DNA of 41,129 bases from Clostridiales bacterium (GTDB lineage Bacteria > Bacillota > Clostridia > Peptostreptococcales > Anaerovoracaceae), in contig SVCS01000008.1 of the NCBI GenBank assembly GCA_015058205.1, forward strand, positions 1-41,129, written 5' to 3'. The translations under genes and the position numbers were made by a program. The notes beneath the pieces were generated by a model. It saw only the letters and a program-made list of their open reading frames with translations, searched no databases and had not been told where the DNA came from. The number at the start of each line of letters is the position of its first letter. Position 1 is the stretch's first letter. Below are positions 23,510 through 32,520 of this stretch, piece by piece.

Positions 23510-23543
23510 GCAATAAAAAGGGCGCCGCGTTGCGGCGCCTTTG
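23510..23543. terminator. Bidirectional terminator between nhaC and nfo
   Basis: GGCGCCGC (23521-23528) pairs with GCGGCGCC (23532-23539) around a 3-base loop. TTTGTT follows on the plus strand; on the minus strand the stem is followed by CTTTTTATTG, the better tail. It closes nhaC and the convergent nfo. Confidence 0.85.
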
Positions 23544-23555
23544 TTGTGCGGAGTT

Positions 23556-24389
23556 CTATCGCGGGGTCCAGCTTCGGAGCAGTTCAATCTCCCGCTGATA
23601 CCCTTCAAATTCGTTCGGCGTCTCCAGGATACATGGCAGGCCGGCCAGCTTCGGATGATTGATGAAACGGCCGATTACATCCAGGCCCAGCTCGCCTTCG
23701 CCGATGCAGGCGTGCCGATCCTTGTGAGAACCGGGTGGATTCTTGCTGTCGTTGATGTGTAGCGCTTTGAGGTAATCCAATCCGACGACACGGTTGAATT
23801 CTCCGAGTACTCCATCAAGGTCGTTGATGATATCATATCCGGCATCGCTGATGTGGCAGGAGTCCATACAGACTCCAATCTTTTCTTTTAACTTGACACC
23901 TTCGATAATCGCGGCGATTTCCTCAAATCGTCCGCCAACTTCAGAGCCTTTGCCAGACATAGTCTCCAGCAGGACGATGGTTGATTGCTCCGGTTTAATA
24001 ATGTCGTTGAGAAGTCCGGTGATCATTTCGATGCCTGCGTCGACACCTTGACCGACGTGGCTGCCCGGGTGAAAGTTATAGTAGTGGCCCGGCAGGAACT
24101 CCATTCGCTGCATATCGTCTTCCATGCAGATCTTTGCAAATTCCCGGACGTTTTGTTTGTCGCTGCACGGGTTCAGCGTGTAAGGTGCGTGCGCAACCAG
24201 CTTACCGAAGTTGTTCTCTTCCAGCAACGTCATCAGTGCAGCAGCGTCATCGGGATCGATTGCCTTTGCTTTGCCGCCTCTTGGATTGCGCGTAAAGAAA
24301 GCGAAGGTGTTCGCACCGGCTTCAATTGCCTCGCGTCCCATCGCTTCAAAACCGTTCACAGAGGATAAGTGATAGCCGAGATAAAGCAT
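23556..24389 (-). CDS. nfo: Endonuclease IV (AP endonuclease, Nfo)
   Basis: A 277-residue TIM-barrel AP endonuclease. It shows the zinc-ligand blocks [65 protein letters not shown] and the C-terminal LETP. It cuts DNA 5' to abasic sites and removes blocked 3' ends in base-excision repair. Its ATG at 24389 overlaps the stop of the upstream small gene by one base (TAATG), so translation is coupled. Confidence 0.95.
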   Translation of the reverse strand: MLYLGYHLSSVNGFEAMGREAIEAGANTFAFFTRNPRGGKAKAIDPDDAAALMTLLEENNFGKLVAHAPYTLNPCSDKQNVREFAKICMEDDMQRMEFLPGHYYNFHPGSHVGQGVDAGIEMITGLLNDIIKPEQSTIVLLETMSGKGSEVGGRFEEIAAIIEGVKLKEKIGVCMDSCHISDAGYDIINDLDGVLGEFNRVVGLDYLKALHINDSKNPPGSHKDRHACIGEGELGLDVIGRFINHPKLAGLPCILETPNEFEGYQREIELLRSWTPR

Positions 24390-24643
24390 TACCGCGCTCC
24401 GTTCCTGGCCATCGTTACGGCTTTGGCAAGCTGGTCGGCGCAGGAGGTTGGTTTAAAGCCGCAGGTGTTGCCGGTGAAAGCGTCGGCAATGGCGTCGACG
24501 GTCCAGCCGTCCACGATTTTGGAAATGGCTTTGAGGTTACCGTTACAGCCGCCGGTGAAGACGATATCTGATACGATATCGCCATCGAGATCAAACTCTA
24601 TTTTGATTGGGCAGACACTCTTCGGAAAGTATGTGTGTTTCAT
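24389..24643 (-). CDS. Small TSCPD-domain protein (TIGR03905-like)
   Basis: An 84-residue protein. The layout ([21 protein letters not shown], then [20 protein letters not shown], then [16 protein letters not shown]) matches the TSCPD-like small-protein family known as TIGR03905, related to a Cys-containing segment found in some B12-dependent ribonucleotide reductases. Four Cys could bind a metal. The function of the stand-alone family is not established. The start at 24643 is supported by AAAGGA 9-14 bases upstream; a longer frame to 24724 has no such site. It is coupled to nfo by a one-base overlap. Confidence 0.75.
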   Translation of the reverse strand: MKHTYFPKSVCPIKIEFDLDGDIVSDIVFTGGCNGNLKAISKIVDGWTVDAIADAFTGNTCGFKPTSCADQLAKAVTMARNGAR

Positions 24644-24782
24644 GTAAGTGAATCCTTTCTGATGCACCGCACAGCGGCGCTTCTTAAATGTTGTTATGAT
24701 TCCGCATTTAGCGGGATTTTTCATTTATAATATCAAGTGCAAGCTATTATAACACATGAATAGACGAAAGGAAAAAGCAGCC

Positions 24783-25946
24783 ATGAAAGAAAACAAGGGA
24801 ACAAAGAAAAACCTGAGATTCATCTTCGCGGCAGCATTCATCATGATTCTTGCGATGGGCACGATCGCCCTGACCGGATGTGGAGGCGGAGACAGCACAG
24901 AACAGGCAGCAGAGCCAGAAGTCATCATCAATCCGATAACTGGTATTGAAGTTGAGTCAGAAGACGCTCTTCCAATGAGACCTGTACAGGTATCCATACC
25001 GAATGACACTTACGGGGCAGTTCCGCAGTCGAATATTTCATATGCGGATGTCATTTATGAATTCCCTGTAGAAGGTGAACTGACAAGACTACAGGCGATC
25101 TTCTATTCACAATTTCCGGATAAGGTCGGCCCACTCAGGAGCGTAAGATATTATTTCGTAGATATTGCGACCGAGTACAAAGCGTTCCATGTTGGTTATG
25201 GATGGGGCAAGCACGCCAGAAGCTATATGAAGAGCAACAATGTGCCTCACATCAACGGAATGCAGGAAACAGATATGTTCTATCGTGTAAGCGATAAGAG
25301 CGCGCCAAATAACGCATATATCGATTGGGCAACCATTGAAAAAGCAGAACAAGATCAGGGCGCGTTAGATCAGAGACAGAAGATCAAACCATGGAAGTTC
25401 CGTGACGATGCATGGAAGGAAGAAATGAAGCAGGCAAAGGCTGACGCACAGGCGCTCATTGATGAGAAGGGCGACAGCACGGATGAAGAGGACGTAGCCG
25501 CAGTTGAAGAAGCGAAGGCACTTCTGGAAGAACCGGAGAAGGCTTCCGAACTCAGTGTTAAGGCACTTGGCTGCAACAGTACTTGCAAGTATGACGAAGA
25601 GTCAGGCAAGTATCTGAGATTCTGGTATGGCGAGCCGTTCATCGACAAAGAGACCGGCGAACAGCTTCAGTTTGATAACATTCTCGTTCAGAAAGTGCAC
25701 AGCGACATCATGACAGATGATGAGACAGGCGCACAGGACCCGAAGGGCAGACTCACCATTGATATGTTTGCCGGCGGCGAAGCATTGCTCTTCACACAGG
25801 GCGAAGTCGTTAAGGGTACATGGTCAAGAGATAAAGTAGAAAGCAGAACAGTCTTCAAGGATGAAAACGGCAAGCAGTTCAGATTCACTCCAGGAAAGAC
25901 TTGGGTATACGTACTTGACCAGGATAAGGAATTCTCATACGAATAA
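24783..25946 (+). CDS. DUF3048-domain lipoprotein (YerB-like)
   Basis: A 387-residue exported lipoprotein. A basic N-terminus and hydrophobic segment end in a lipobox (LTGC, about residues 30-33), followed by a Gly/Ser/Glu linker. The N-terminal DUF3048 domain covers about 50-190 (RPVQVSIPNDTYGAVPQSNIS, VGPLRSVRYYF) and the C-terminal DUF3048 domain about 255-387. The stretch between them, about 205-250, is charged and helical (KQAKADAQALIDEKGDS), longer than I expect for the family. B. subtilis YerB is similar and has no firm function. The ATG at 24783 has AAAGGA 9 bases upstream, better than the in-frame ATG at 24756. A terminator follows. Confidence 0.85.
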   Translation: MKENKGTKKNLRFIFAAAFIMILAMGTIALTGCGGGDSTEQAAEPEVIINPITGIEVESEDALPMRPVQVSIPNDTYGAVPQSNISYADVIYEFPVEGELTRLQAIFYSQFPDKVGPLRSVRYYFVDIATEYKAFHVGYGWGKHARSYMKSNNVPHINGMQETDMFYRVSDKSAPNNAYIDWATIEKAEQDQGALDQRQKIKPWKFRDDAWKEEMKQAKADAQALIDEKGDSTDEEDVAAVEEAKALLEEPEKASELSVKALGCNSTCKYDEESGKYLRFWYGEPFIDKETGEQLQFDNILVQKVHSDIMTDDETGAQDPKGRLTIDMFAGGEALLFTQGEVVKGTWSRDKVESRTVFKDENGKQFRFTPGKTWVYVLDQDKEFSYE

Positions 25947-25986
25947 AAACAAGAGAAACATCACTTCAAATGAATAAACCTATGAC

Positions 25987-26020
25987 AAAGGGACTGCCCG
26001 GAAGAGCAGTCCCTTTTCAT
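25987..26020 (+). terminator. Terminator after the DUF3048 lipoprotein gene
   Basis: AAAGGGACTGC (25987-25997) pairs with GCAGTCCCTTT (26006-26016) around an 8-base loop, followed by TTC. It may also serve the convergent PBP gene, though the minus-strand T-run is short. Confidence 0.85.
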
Positions 26021-26046
26021 ATCTCTATGTTATTGTGTGAGTTTTA

Positions 26047-27396
26047 TTAATCAACCATATCCTGCAGAACTGTATTGATGACAGCACCGCCCACTTCAGA
26101 ACCGTAGCCGCTGTTCTCTACGACAACGACGAAGGCGTACGGATGATCTTCATCATTCAGGAAGCCGGTGAACCAGGCATTCGGTCTGTCCTGGCCCTCG
26201 ACTTCTGCGGTGCCGGACTTGGCGCAAAGTGCAAGGCCAGGGAACGCGCTGTCACCGCCGTAATGGTTCTCAACATTGTTGCGCATCATGCTGGTCAACG
26301 CCTCTGCCGTTTCTTCATCGATCATATCCTCTGTCTTCAACGCAGTTGTTGCTGCATCAAGTTTTTCTGAAACAATGTTGGAAGGCTTGATAATGGATGG
26401 CATCACAGCGGTGCCGCCATTTGCAATGGCACCCATGTACACCATCATGGCGCATGGGTTGACCATATCGTGCCATTGGCCGATGCCTGTCCAGGCAAGA
26501 TTTACGCCGCCGTCAGGATAATCGAAGGTTCCGGCTTTCGTTTCGATACCATCGATATCATAGCTTCTGTCAAGTCCGGTCTTTTTGACATATTTCTTCA
26601 ATGTCCTGCTGCCGACTTTTTCGGAGAGTCTTGCAAAGTAGCAATTGCATGACACTTCCAGAGCCTCTTTCAGCGAGACCGTCCCGTGGACAGCCAGGTC
26701 GGTGACTTCATCGCCATGGCCATAATCAATACTGCCTTCGCAATTGACTTCGTAGCTGTACGCGTCATCCTGGGTTTCAATGGATGCCGCAGCCGTCACT
26801 AGCTTGAAGGTTGAGCCAGGTGCAAAGGTCGCGGATATGAAGCGGTTGATGTATGCCCCTTCCGGAATCGTTGAAGGCGGATCCTCTGGATCATAGGTCG
26901 GAGAGCTGACCATGCAGATAATCTCACCGGTCTTGTAATTGTAAACGCCTACGGTGCCTTTGCGGCCGGAGAGGGCGCGATAAGCGGATGCGCAGACATC
27001 TCCATCCAACGTGAGGGAAACATCTTCACCGTCATTGTTGAGGCTGTAGATTCCGTTGATGAAATCGAAGCCGATCATCCGTTCAAGGAATACTCTGTTG
27101 GCACCCGTTGCGATGTTGTTGTCTCTGTCTCCGGTGATGTGCATGCATGCAGCGCGGACATCGGAGTCGTCGTTATAGATGATTCCATCCGAGGTGTTCC
27201 GCATCAGCAGTTCCCCGTCCGTATCGTACAGAGCACCTTTGGCGAGGTCTCCGTCGGCGTAAACATCACGGTTTCCTTCGTAGACCGCCCAGGTACCGCC
27301 GTCATGCCAGTCTTCGTAGATGAAGAAGCAGACGCCGCCCAAAAGGATGAGTCCGAACAGGAGGCACAGAAGCGCGCGCTTTTCAATTTTTTTCAT
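26047..27396 (-). CDS. Class B penicillin-binding protein (PbpA/FtsI-type transpeptidase)
   Basis: A 449-residue bitopic protein: an N-terminal membrane anchor (about residues 8-26), a short non-catalytic domain, and a penicillin-binding transpeptidase domain with the active-site Ser195 in STFK (195-198), SCN (249-251) and KSGT (393-396). It cross-links peptidoglycan. It is short for a class B enzyme, close to mycobacterial PbpA. The start overlaps the stop of the FHA-FtsW/RodA gene (ATGA), with AAAGGAGGC upstream, so the polymerase and transpeptidase are made together, as for RodA-PBP2 or FtsW-FtsI pairs. In Actinobacteria a similar rodA-pbpA pair also sits with FHA genes. Confidence 0.92.
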   Translation of the reverse strand: MKKIEKRALLCLLFGLILLGGVCFFIYEDWHDGGTWAVYEGNRDVYADGDLAKGALYDTDGELLMRNTSDGIIYNDDSDVRAACMHITGDRDNNIATGANRVFLERMIGFDFINGIYSLNNDGEDVSLTLDGDVCASAYRALSGRKGTVGVYNYKTGEIICMVSSPTYDPEDPPSTIPEGAYINRFISATFAPGSTFKLVTAAASIETQDDAYSYEVNCEGSIDYGHGDEVTDLAVHGTVSLKEALEVSCNCYFARLSEKVGSRTLKKYVKKTGLDRSYDIDGIETKAGTFDYPDGGVNLAWTGIGQWHDMVNPCAMMVYMGAIANGGTAVMPSIIKPSNIVSEKLDAATTALKTEDMIDEETAEALTSMMRNNVENHYGGDSAFPGLALCAKSGTAEVEGQDRPNAWFTGFLNDEDHPYAFVVVVENSGYGSEVGGAVINTVLQDMVD

Positions 27397-29636
27397 CGCT
27401 TGCCTCCTTTCTTCCCATCATTGAAGATGCCGTCATTCCCGAATATATCATCAAGGGTCAGAGGACCGTCTTCCTCTGCCTTCGTGTTTTTCTTTGTTGT
27501 TGGCGGATCGAATTTGCCGAAGAAATCTTCGTCGCTTACTTCCGTATATCTTACTGCCTTAGGGTGCTGCGGATCTTCGCGGCGTACGCCAGGCGTTGCC
27601 TGCGGACGTGAAGGCTTCGCCGGAGACGGCTTCACAACTGGGGCAGGTTTTGCAGCAGGTGCTGGTTTTGCCTTAGGCGGAGCCTTTTCCGGAGCTGGTG
27701 AAGGTGCCGCCTCTGACTTCTTACGTCTGAACAGCGTGCGCTCCGATTCTTCTTGCCGTTTCGGTTTAGCCGGTTCCGGAGATGGCTTGGAACGCTTTGG
27801 TTCAGGTAACCAGTCATCTAATTCGTTGGCTTTTTTCGATGGCTTCTTGTATTCTTCGCCCAGAAGTGCATAGAGGTCTTCCGGATCGTAGATGTCAACA
27901 GCGGATACAGATTCAACAGATTTGAGGCCCTTGTCAGGGTCCTTTTCATGAATGCGCACGGCAAGGCTCGCGTTCTGACGTGTGTCCGCCGCCTTCAGGA
28001 ATCCCAGCATGCCCCATGAGACGATCATGCTTGTACCGCCGGATGAAACGAATGGGAAGGTTACGCCAGTCAGCGGCAGCAAATCTACGGATCCGAACAC
28101 GTTCAAAATTGTCTGGAACATGAACATGGATGTCGCCGCACATGCTGCAATGCTGTAGTAAGTCGAACGTCCTGCGATGATGGATCTGTATGCAAAGACA
28201 CCAAGGGTGATGATGCAGAGTACAGCAAGGACAGCGATAACGAGTCCCCACTCTTCTGCAAGCATTCCGAATACAAGGTCGGTAGGAGCTGCGGCCACGT
28301 CACTCAGGTTTCCTTCCCCTGCGCCAAGGCCGGGGATTCCGCCGCTGGCGATAGACGTCATGGTCTGAACCTGCTGGAAGCCCTTATCTGTCGGGTCCTC
28401 CCATACGTGCCGCCAGACAGAGAATCTGTCAGCGACATACGGTTTGAATCTGAGCACCATCAGCCCCATCAGACCGGCGCCGCCCAACACGAGGAACATT
28501 TTAGTGAAGTCACCGCTTCGCAGGAAGGAAATCACCAGATACGTTCCGAAGAAAATCATCGCCGTACCGAAGTCTCCCATGATGGCAAGGCATCCTAAAC
28601 AGAAAATGCTGAAGCCCAGGAATATTGCAAGATTCTTTCGCTGCTGCAATTCATTCAGAGACGCTGCACCGATGAATATGAATGCGATTTTTACAATTTC
28701 AGAAGGCTGGAATGTAAAACCCCCCAGACTGATCCAGTTCTGGGATCCATAAGCGACGGTACCAATCGCCAGATTGACGATGAGAAGAAGCACGCTCGCG
28801 CCGAGGAATATCGGGATGAGCTTTTTCGCTTTGTTCAGGTCGCGAAGGAGCCAGCACATTGCGAAGAAGAGCATGACGCCGAGCACGACGCAAAAGGCCT
28901 GCTTCAGCACAGCATATGGGTATGCTGACGCGGTCAGCGAAAGACTCAAGGTCGACAGGAAGAAGGCGATCAGTTCCACTTCGAAACCAGTCCGTTTGAG
29001 CATGCGGAGAAAGATGACATACACCCACATGGTGACGCACAGGATCACAAAGGCAGCGGTGAGCTGTCCGGGGTAATCCTCTCCGAGGGCGACATGGAAC
29101 TGAATTACAGTGAGAAGCTGGAAGATGGTGATTGCCAGCATGGAAAGCCAAGGGGAAGTCCTCTTGGTGTGGCGTTTTCTCTTCTCGATATTTTCAATAC
29201 GTTCCCGTGCGCTCAAAGGGTAGAGCTGGAAGTCTCCGCCGCCGACTGTAAGGGTGTCGCCAGCGCGGAGAATGGCAGGTTCCGTGACTCTTCTGCCGTT
29301 GATAAAGGAACCGTTTTTCGAATTGAGATCCCTGTATTCCCACACGCCTTCAGAGTCGCGCACAAGGGTTCCGTGGCTCCTTGAGACGCCGCTGAGATTC
29401 AGGATGATATCACATCCGCGGGCGCGGCCCATGAGGTTTTCCCAGTGGGTGAGGGGAACGGTGCTGGAATCAGGGCACTTCAAATATGCCCAGATCTCAG
29501 AAGGATTGCGCATTCTGAGCAGGGCAAAAATCTGATGCAGCAGTATCAGGATTGCCAGTCCCATACAGACCCATCTGACGCCTGTCGTAAAGTACAGCGT
29601 CACATATTCCATTATTCCATCATATCCGTTTTCCAT
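27393..29636 (-). CDS. FHA domain fused to an FtsW/RodA/SpoVE glycosyltransferase
   Basis: A 747-residue three-part protein. After a membrane helix (about 17-40), an FHA domain spans about 58-140 with the phosphothreonine-binding residues GR (70-71), SRSHG (85-89) and NSKNGSFING (105-114). Next comes the SEDS polymerase (about 163-575) with FQPSEIVKIAF, the catalytic-type Asp in GDFGTAMI, and the C-terminal VTFPFVSSGGTS. A Pro/Lys/Ala-rich cytoplasmic tail ends it (about 600-747). SEDS enzymes polymerise lipid II. FHA binds phosphothreonine, which suggests control by a Ser/Thr kinase such as PrkC (inference). No ribosome site precedes ATG 29636; ATG 29612 is an alternative. The stop overlaps the PBP start. 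Confidence 0.9.
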   Translation of the reverse strand: MENGYDGIMEYVTLYFTTGVRWVCMGLAILILLHQIFALLRMRNPSEIWAYLKCPDSSTVPLTHWENLMGRARGCDIILNLSGVSRSHGTLVRDSEGVWEYRDLNSKNGSFINGRRVTEPAILRAGDTLTVGGGDFQLYPLSARERIENIEKRKRHTKRTSPWLSMLAITIFQLLTVIQFHVALGEDYPGQLTAAFVILCVTMWVYVIFLRMLKRTGFEVELIAFFLSTLSLSLTASAYPYAVLKQAFCVVLGVMLFFAMCWLLRDLNKAKKLIPIFLGASVLLLIVNLAIGTVAYGSQNWISLGGFTFQPSEIVKIAFIFIGAASLNELQQRKNLAIFLGFSIFCLGCLAIMGDFGTAMIFFGTYLVISFLRSGDFTKMFLVLGGAGLMGLMVLRFKPYVADRFSVWRHVWEDPTDKGFQQVQTMTSIASGGIPGLGAGEGNLSDVAAAPTDLVFGMLAEEWGLVIAVLAVLCIITLGVFAYRSIIAGRSTYYSIAACAATSMFMFQTILNVFGSVDLLPLTGVTFPFVSSGGTSMIVSWGMLGFLKAADTRQNASLAVRIHEKDPDKGLKSVESVSAVDIYDPEDLYALLGEEYKKPSKKANELDDWLPEPKRSKPSPEPAKPKRQEESERTLFRRKKSEAAPSPAPEKAPPKAKPAPAAKPAPVVKPSPAKPSRPQATPGVRREDPQHPKAVRYTEVSDEDFFGKFDPPTTKKNTKAEEDGPLTLDDIFGNDGIFNDGKKGGKR

Positions 29637-29707
29637 GATTGTGTTTTATATTTTTGCGTCTCGGATGTATACGTTGCTTTTGTAATTATATGACCGGTTT
29701 GTGTTGA

Positions 29708-30661
29708 TTATATGTGCTGCAGTGTGATTGCGACGATTGGAATTGTGATGAGACACAGAATCGTGGTCAGCATAACGCCCTTCGTGGCGAATTCAACATC
29801 TGCATGATATCTTTCACTGAGTATGACGGAGAGCATTGCACATGGCATCGCTGCTTCCATAATAATGACCGTTCCGAACAAAGTGCCGCCGCCGATGATC
29901 AGCTTGACCAGGATGAGCGCTACGGCAGGGGCGACCAGCAGTTTCAGTAAACATACCAGATAGGACGGCTTGCTGCGGAACATATCTTTGAAGCTGATGC
30001 GGGCCAGATGCGCTCCGACGATCATCATAGCGAGGGGGCTTGTTGCGCTGCCGATGGCATCGACCGGTCCTCCGATGATCGGCGGAAGGGTAATGCGGCA
30101 GACGTAGAACAAAAGTCCGATCAGTACGCCGATAAAGCATGGATTGATCAGACCGCTGATCGTTTCCTTGAAGCTCATCTTCTCCTCACCTTTGGCGGCC
30201 TGCCGGATGAGCGTGACACCGATGGTGAACATGAGCACGTCAAAGGACGAGTCGCAGATAGCACCGTAGAAGACGCCTTCTTTGCCAAAGAGTCCGTCCA
30301 GTACCGGCAGCCCGAGGAACCCTGTGTTCCCGAAGACCATCATGAAGGCCATGATGCCGCTTTGGGATACCGGGAGCTTGATGACTGAAGTGAGGATTTT
30401 GGAGATGATCATGGCGATGATGACTACGCCGATGAAAATCAGCACGACATATCCGCAGTTCTGCAGCTTTTCCATGGAGAATTCCATCTGCATCGCGGCT
30501 ATGACAAGACAAGGGTATGTCACATATGTGATGATATTCGATACCCCTTGTGTGTGGTTCGTATTGATGATGCCGAGCTTCATGATAATGTAGCCCGGAA
30601 GGATCATGATGAATACTTTAGCCAGCGCCAGAATGACATCCAGCGCGCCCATACTTACCAT
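29708..30661 (-). CDS. AEC family transporter (auxin efflux carrier-like)
   Basis: A 317-residue membrane protein with about 10 hydrophobic helices. The crossover block FGNTGFLGLPV and the SPLAMMIVGAHLA block belong to the AEC family, whose bacterial members carry malate, malonate or other organic acids; substrate unknown. The start is placed at 30661, with AAAGGGGA 9 bases upstream; the longer frame to 30733 lacks a site. It precedes the FHA-FtsW/RodA gene on the same strand by 71 bases, with no visible terminator, so read-through is possible. Confidence 0.85.
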   Translation of the reverse strand: MVSMGALDVILALAKVFIMILPGYIIMKLGIINTNHTQGVSNIITYVTYPCLVIAAMQMEFSMEKLQNCGYVVLIFIGVVIIAMIISKILTSVIKLPVSQSGIMAFMMVFGNTGFLGLPVLDGLFGKEGVFYGAICDSSFDVLMFTIGVTLIRQAAKGEEKMSFKETISGLINPCFIGVLIGLLFYVCRITLPPIIGGPVDAIGSATSPLAMMIVGAHLARISFKDMFRSKPSYLVCLLKLLVAPAVALILVKLIIGGGTLFGTVIIMEAAMPCAMLSVILSERYHADVEFATKGVMLTTILCLITIPIVAITLQHI

Positions 30662-30746
30662 AAAGAGATTTCCCCTTTCAGTGCAAAAACTCACTGTAAT
30701 TATAACTGTTTTCACCGTAATTAACAAGGACACAGAACGGTGTTTG

Positions 30747-30755
30747 TGTTAGAAT
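30747..30755 (+). promoter_or_regulatory. Extended -10 promoter set to start transcription at the ABC transporter ATG
   Basis: TGTTAGAAT (30747-30755) is an extended -10 (TG-n-TAGAAT). The usual start 6-7 bases later falls at 30761-30763, on the ATG at 30762. No -35 and no usable ribosome site are visible. Confidence 0.5.
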
Positions 30756-30761
30756 CAAGGC

Positions 30762-32507
30762 ATGGAAAACAGCAAAGGCAAGACGAAAGATTTCAACCAA
30801 CCTACATTAAAAGTATTCCTGGAATATTTCAAACCCCACATGGGGCTTTTTGTGCTGGACCTGACCTGCGCGCTGATTGCGTCTGCAGTGGATCTGATAT
30901 TCCCGCTGGTTGCAAGGCACGCCATGTATCATATGCTGCCGGAGAAAGCTTTTGCAGCTTTTTTCCATGTGATGGTGATCGTGGGAATCGCATTCCTGCT
31001 GAAAGCGATCATGCATTACATCATCACCTATTGGGGGCACATGTTCGGCGTGCGTGTTGAGGCGGATCTTCGAGACGATCTGTTCTCACACATGCAAAGT
31101 CTGGACTTCAACTTTTTCAATAAGAACAAGACGGGGCAGCTGCTGTCCAGAATGACGGGCGATCTCTTCGAAATCACGGAGATGTCCCACCACGGACCGG
31201 AGGATCTGTTCATCGCAAGCATCACAATCATCGGCGCTGTGATCATCATGTTTACGATTCAGTGGAAACTTGCTCTGGTCATTTTGATTTTGCTTCCGAT
31301 CGCATTGATTGTCGTTATGCTCAACCGCCGCAGGATGATCAGAACATCCAGGCGGGTCAAAGAGAAGCTGGCAGAGATCAACGGCGAGGTGGAATCGGGT
31401 CTTTCGGGAGTCCGTACGAGCAAGGCATTCGCTAATGAAGCTACGGATTATGCAAAATTCGCAGCTGCAAATGACGAGTTCAGAACGGCAAAGTGTGACA
31501 ACTACAAAGCCTTTGGGTTGTTCGCATCATCACTGGAGTTCTTCATGAGCATTATGCCTGTAGTCATCATGGCTGTAGGCGGATGGATCATCATGAGGAA
31601 TGAGATGAACTATGCGGACCTGATTACTTTCTACCTTTACATTTCAACGTTCATTACACCGATCAGAAAGCTGGCCGGCTTCATGGAAACGTTTATGAAC
31701 GGCTGGGCAGGTCTGACGAGGTTCGTTGAAATCATGCGTCTCAGCCCGGAGGAGGACGTGGCGCCGGGAGAAGGGAAACCGATTACGGCTTATGATATTG
31801 ACATCGAGGACATCTGGTTCGCTTATGATGAGAAGAATATGGACGTCATCAACGGTGTCAGTCTTCACGTCAAAGAAGGGGAGACTGTTGCGATTGTCGG
31901 TCCGTCCGGAGGCGGCAAGACGACCCTTTGCCAGCTCATACCGAGATTTTATGATGTAGATAAAGGCGTCATCAGAATTGGCGGCACAGATATACGTGAG
32001 ATTGAGAAGAGTACGCTGAGAAAGAACATCGGAATCGTGCAGCAGGATGTATTCCTGTTTCCTGAGACGATTGCGGACAATATCCGGTACGGCAGACCGG
32101 ACGCCACTGACGAGGAGGTCATCGAGGCCGCGAAGAAGGCTGAGATCTATGAAGATGTCATGGCCATGCCGGATGGCTTTGCATCCTATACGGGAGAACG
32201 CGGCGTGCTGCTGTCAGGCGGTCAGAAGCAGAGAGTATCCATCGCCCGCATCTTCCTGAAGAACCCGCCGATCCTGATTCTGGATGAAGCCACATCAGCG
32301 TTGGATACGATTACGGAAGCCCGCATTCAGGGTGCCTTCGACAAACTGGCGGAGGGAAGGACGACCATCATCATCGCCCACCGACTGTCTACAATCAAAA
32401 GCGCCGACAGGATTATCCTTATCGATGACGGTGTCATCAAGGAAGAGGGTACACATGAAGATTTGATGAAGATTGGCGGACAATACGCATCTTTATATAA
32501 AGTGTGA
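30762..32507 (+). CDS. ABC exporter, homodimeric type (half-transporter)
   Basis: A 581-residue half-transporter: six membrane helices (about 20-310) and a complete nucleotide-binding domain with Walker A GPSGGGKTT near 383-391, signature LSGGQKQR near 486-493, Walker B ILILDEATSALD, and switch His in AHRLSTI. All catalytic residues are intact and no second subunit is adjacent, so a homodimer is likely. The start has no Shine-Dalgarno at normal distance. It heads a close run with the ThrE pair, the ACT protein and the UPF0210 gene; substrate unknown, though the neighbours hint at amino acids or related compounds. Confidence 0.9.
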   Translation: MENSKGKTKDFNQPTLKVFLEYFKPHMGLFVLDLTCALIASAVDLIFPLVARHAMYHMLPEKAFAAFFHVMVIVGIAFLLKAIMHYIITYWGHMFGVRVEADLRDDLFSHMQSLDFNFFNKNKTGQLLSRMTGDLFEITEMSHHGPEDLFIASITIIGAVIIMFTIQWKLALVILILLPIALIVVMLNRRRMIRTSRRVKEKLAEINGEVESGLSGVRTSKAFANEATDYAKFAAANDEFRTAKCDNYKAFGLFASSLEFFMSIMPVVIMAVGGWIIMRNEMNYADLITFYLYISTFITPIRKLAGFMETFMNGWAGLTRFVEIMRLSPEEDVAPGEGKPITAYDIDIEDIWFAYDEKNMDVINGVSLHVKEGETVAIVGPSGGGKTTLCQLIPRFYDVDKGVIRIGGTDIREIEKSTLRKNIGIVQQDVFLFPETIADNIRYGRPDATDEEVIEAAKKAEIYEDVMAMPDGFASYTGERGVLLSGGQKQRVSIARIFLKNPPILILDEATSALDTITEARIQGAFDKLAEGRTTIIIAHRLSTIKSADRIILIDDGVIKEEGTHEDLMKIGGQYASLYKV

Positions 32508-32520
32508 TAAGATACCAAAC

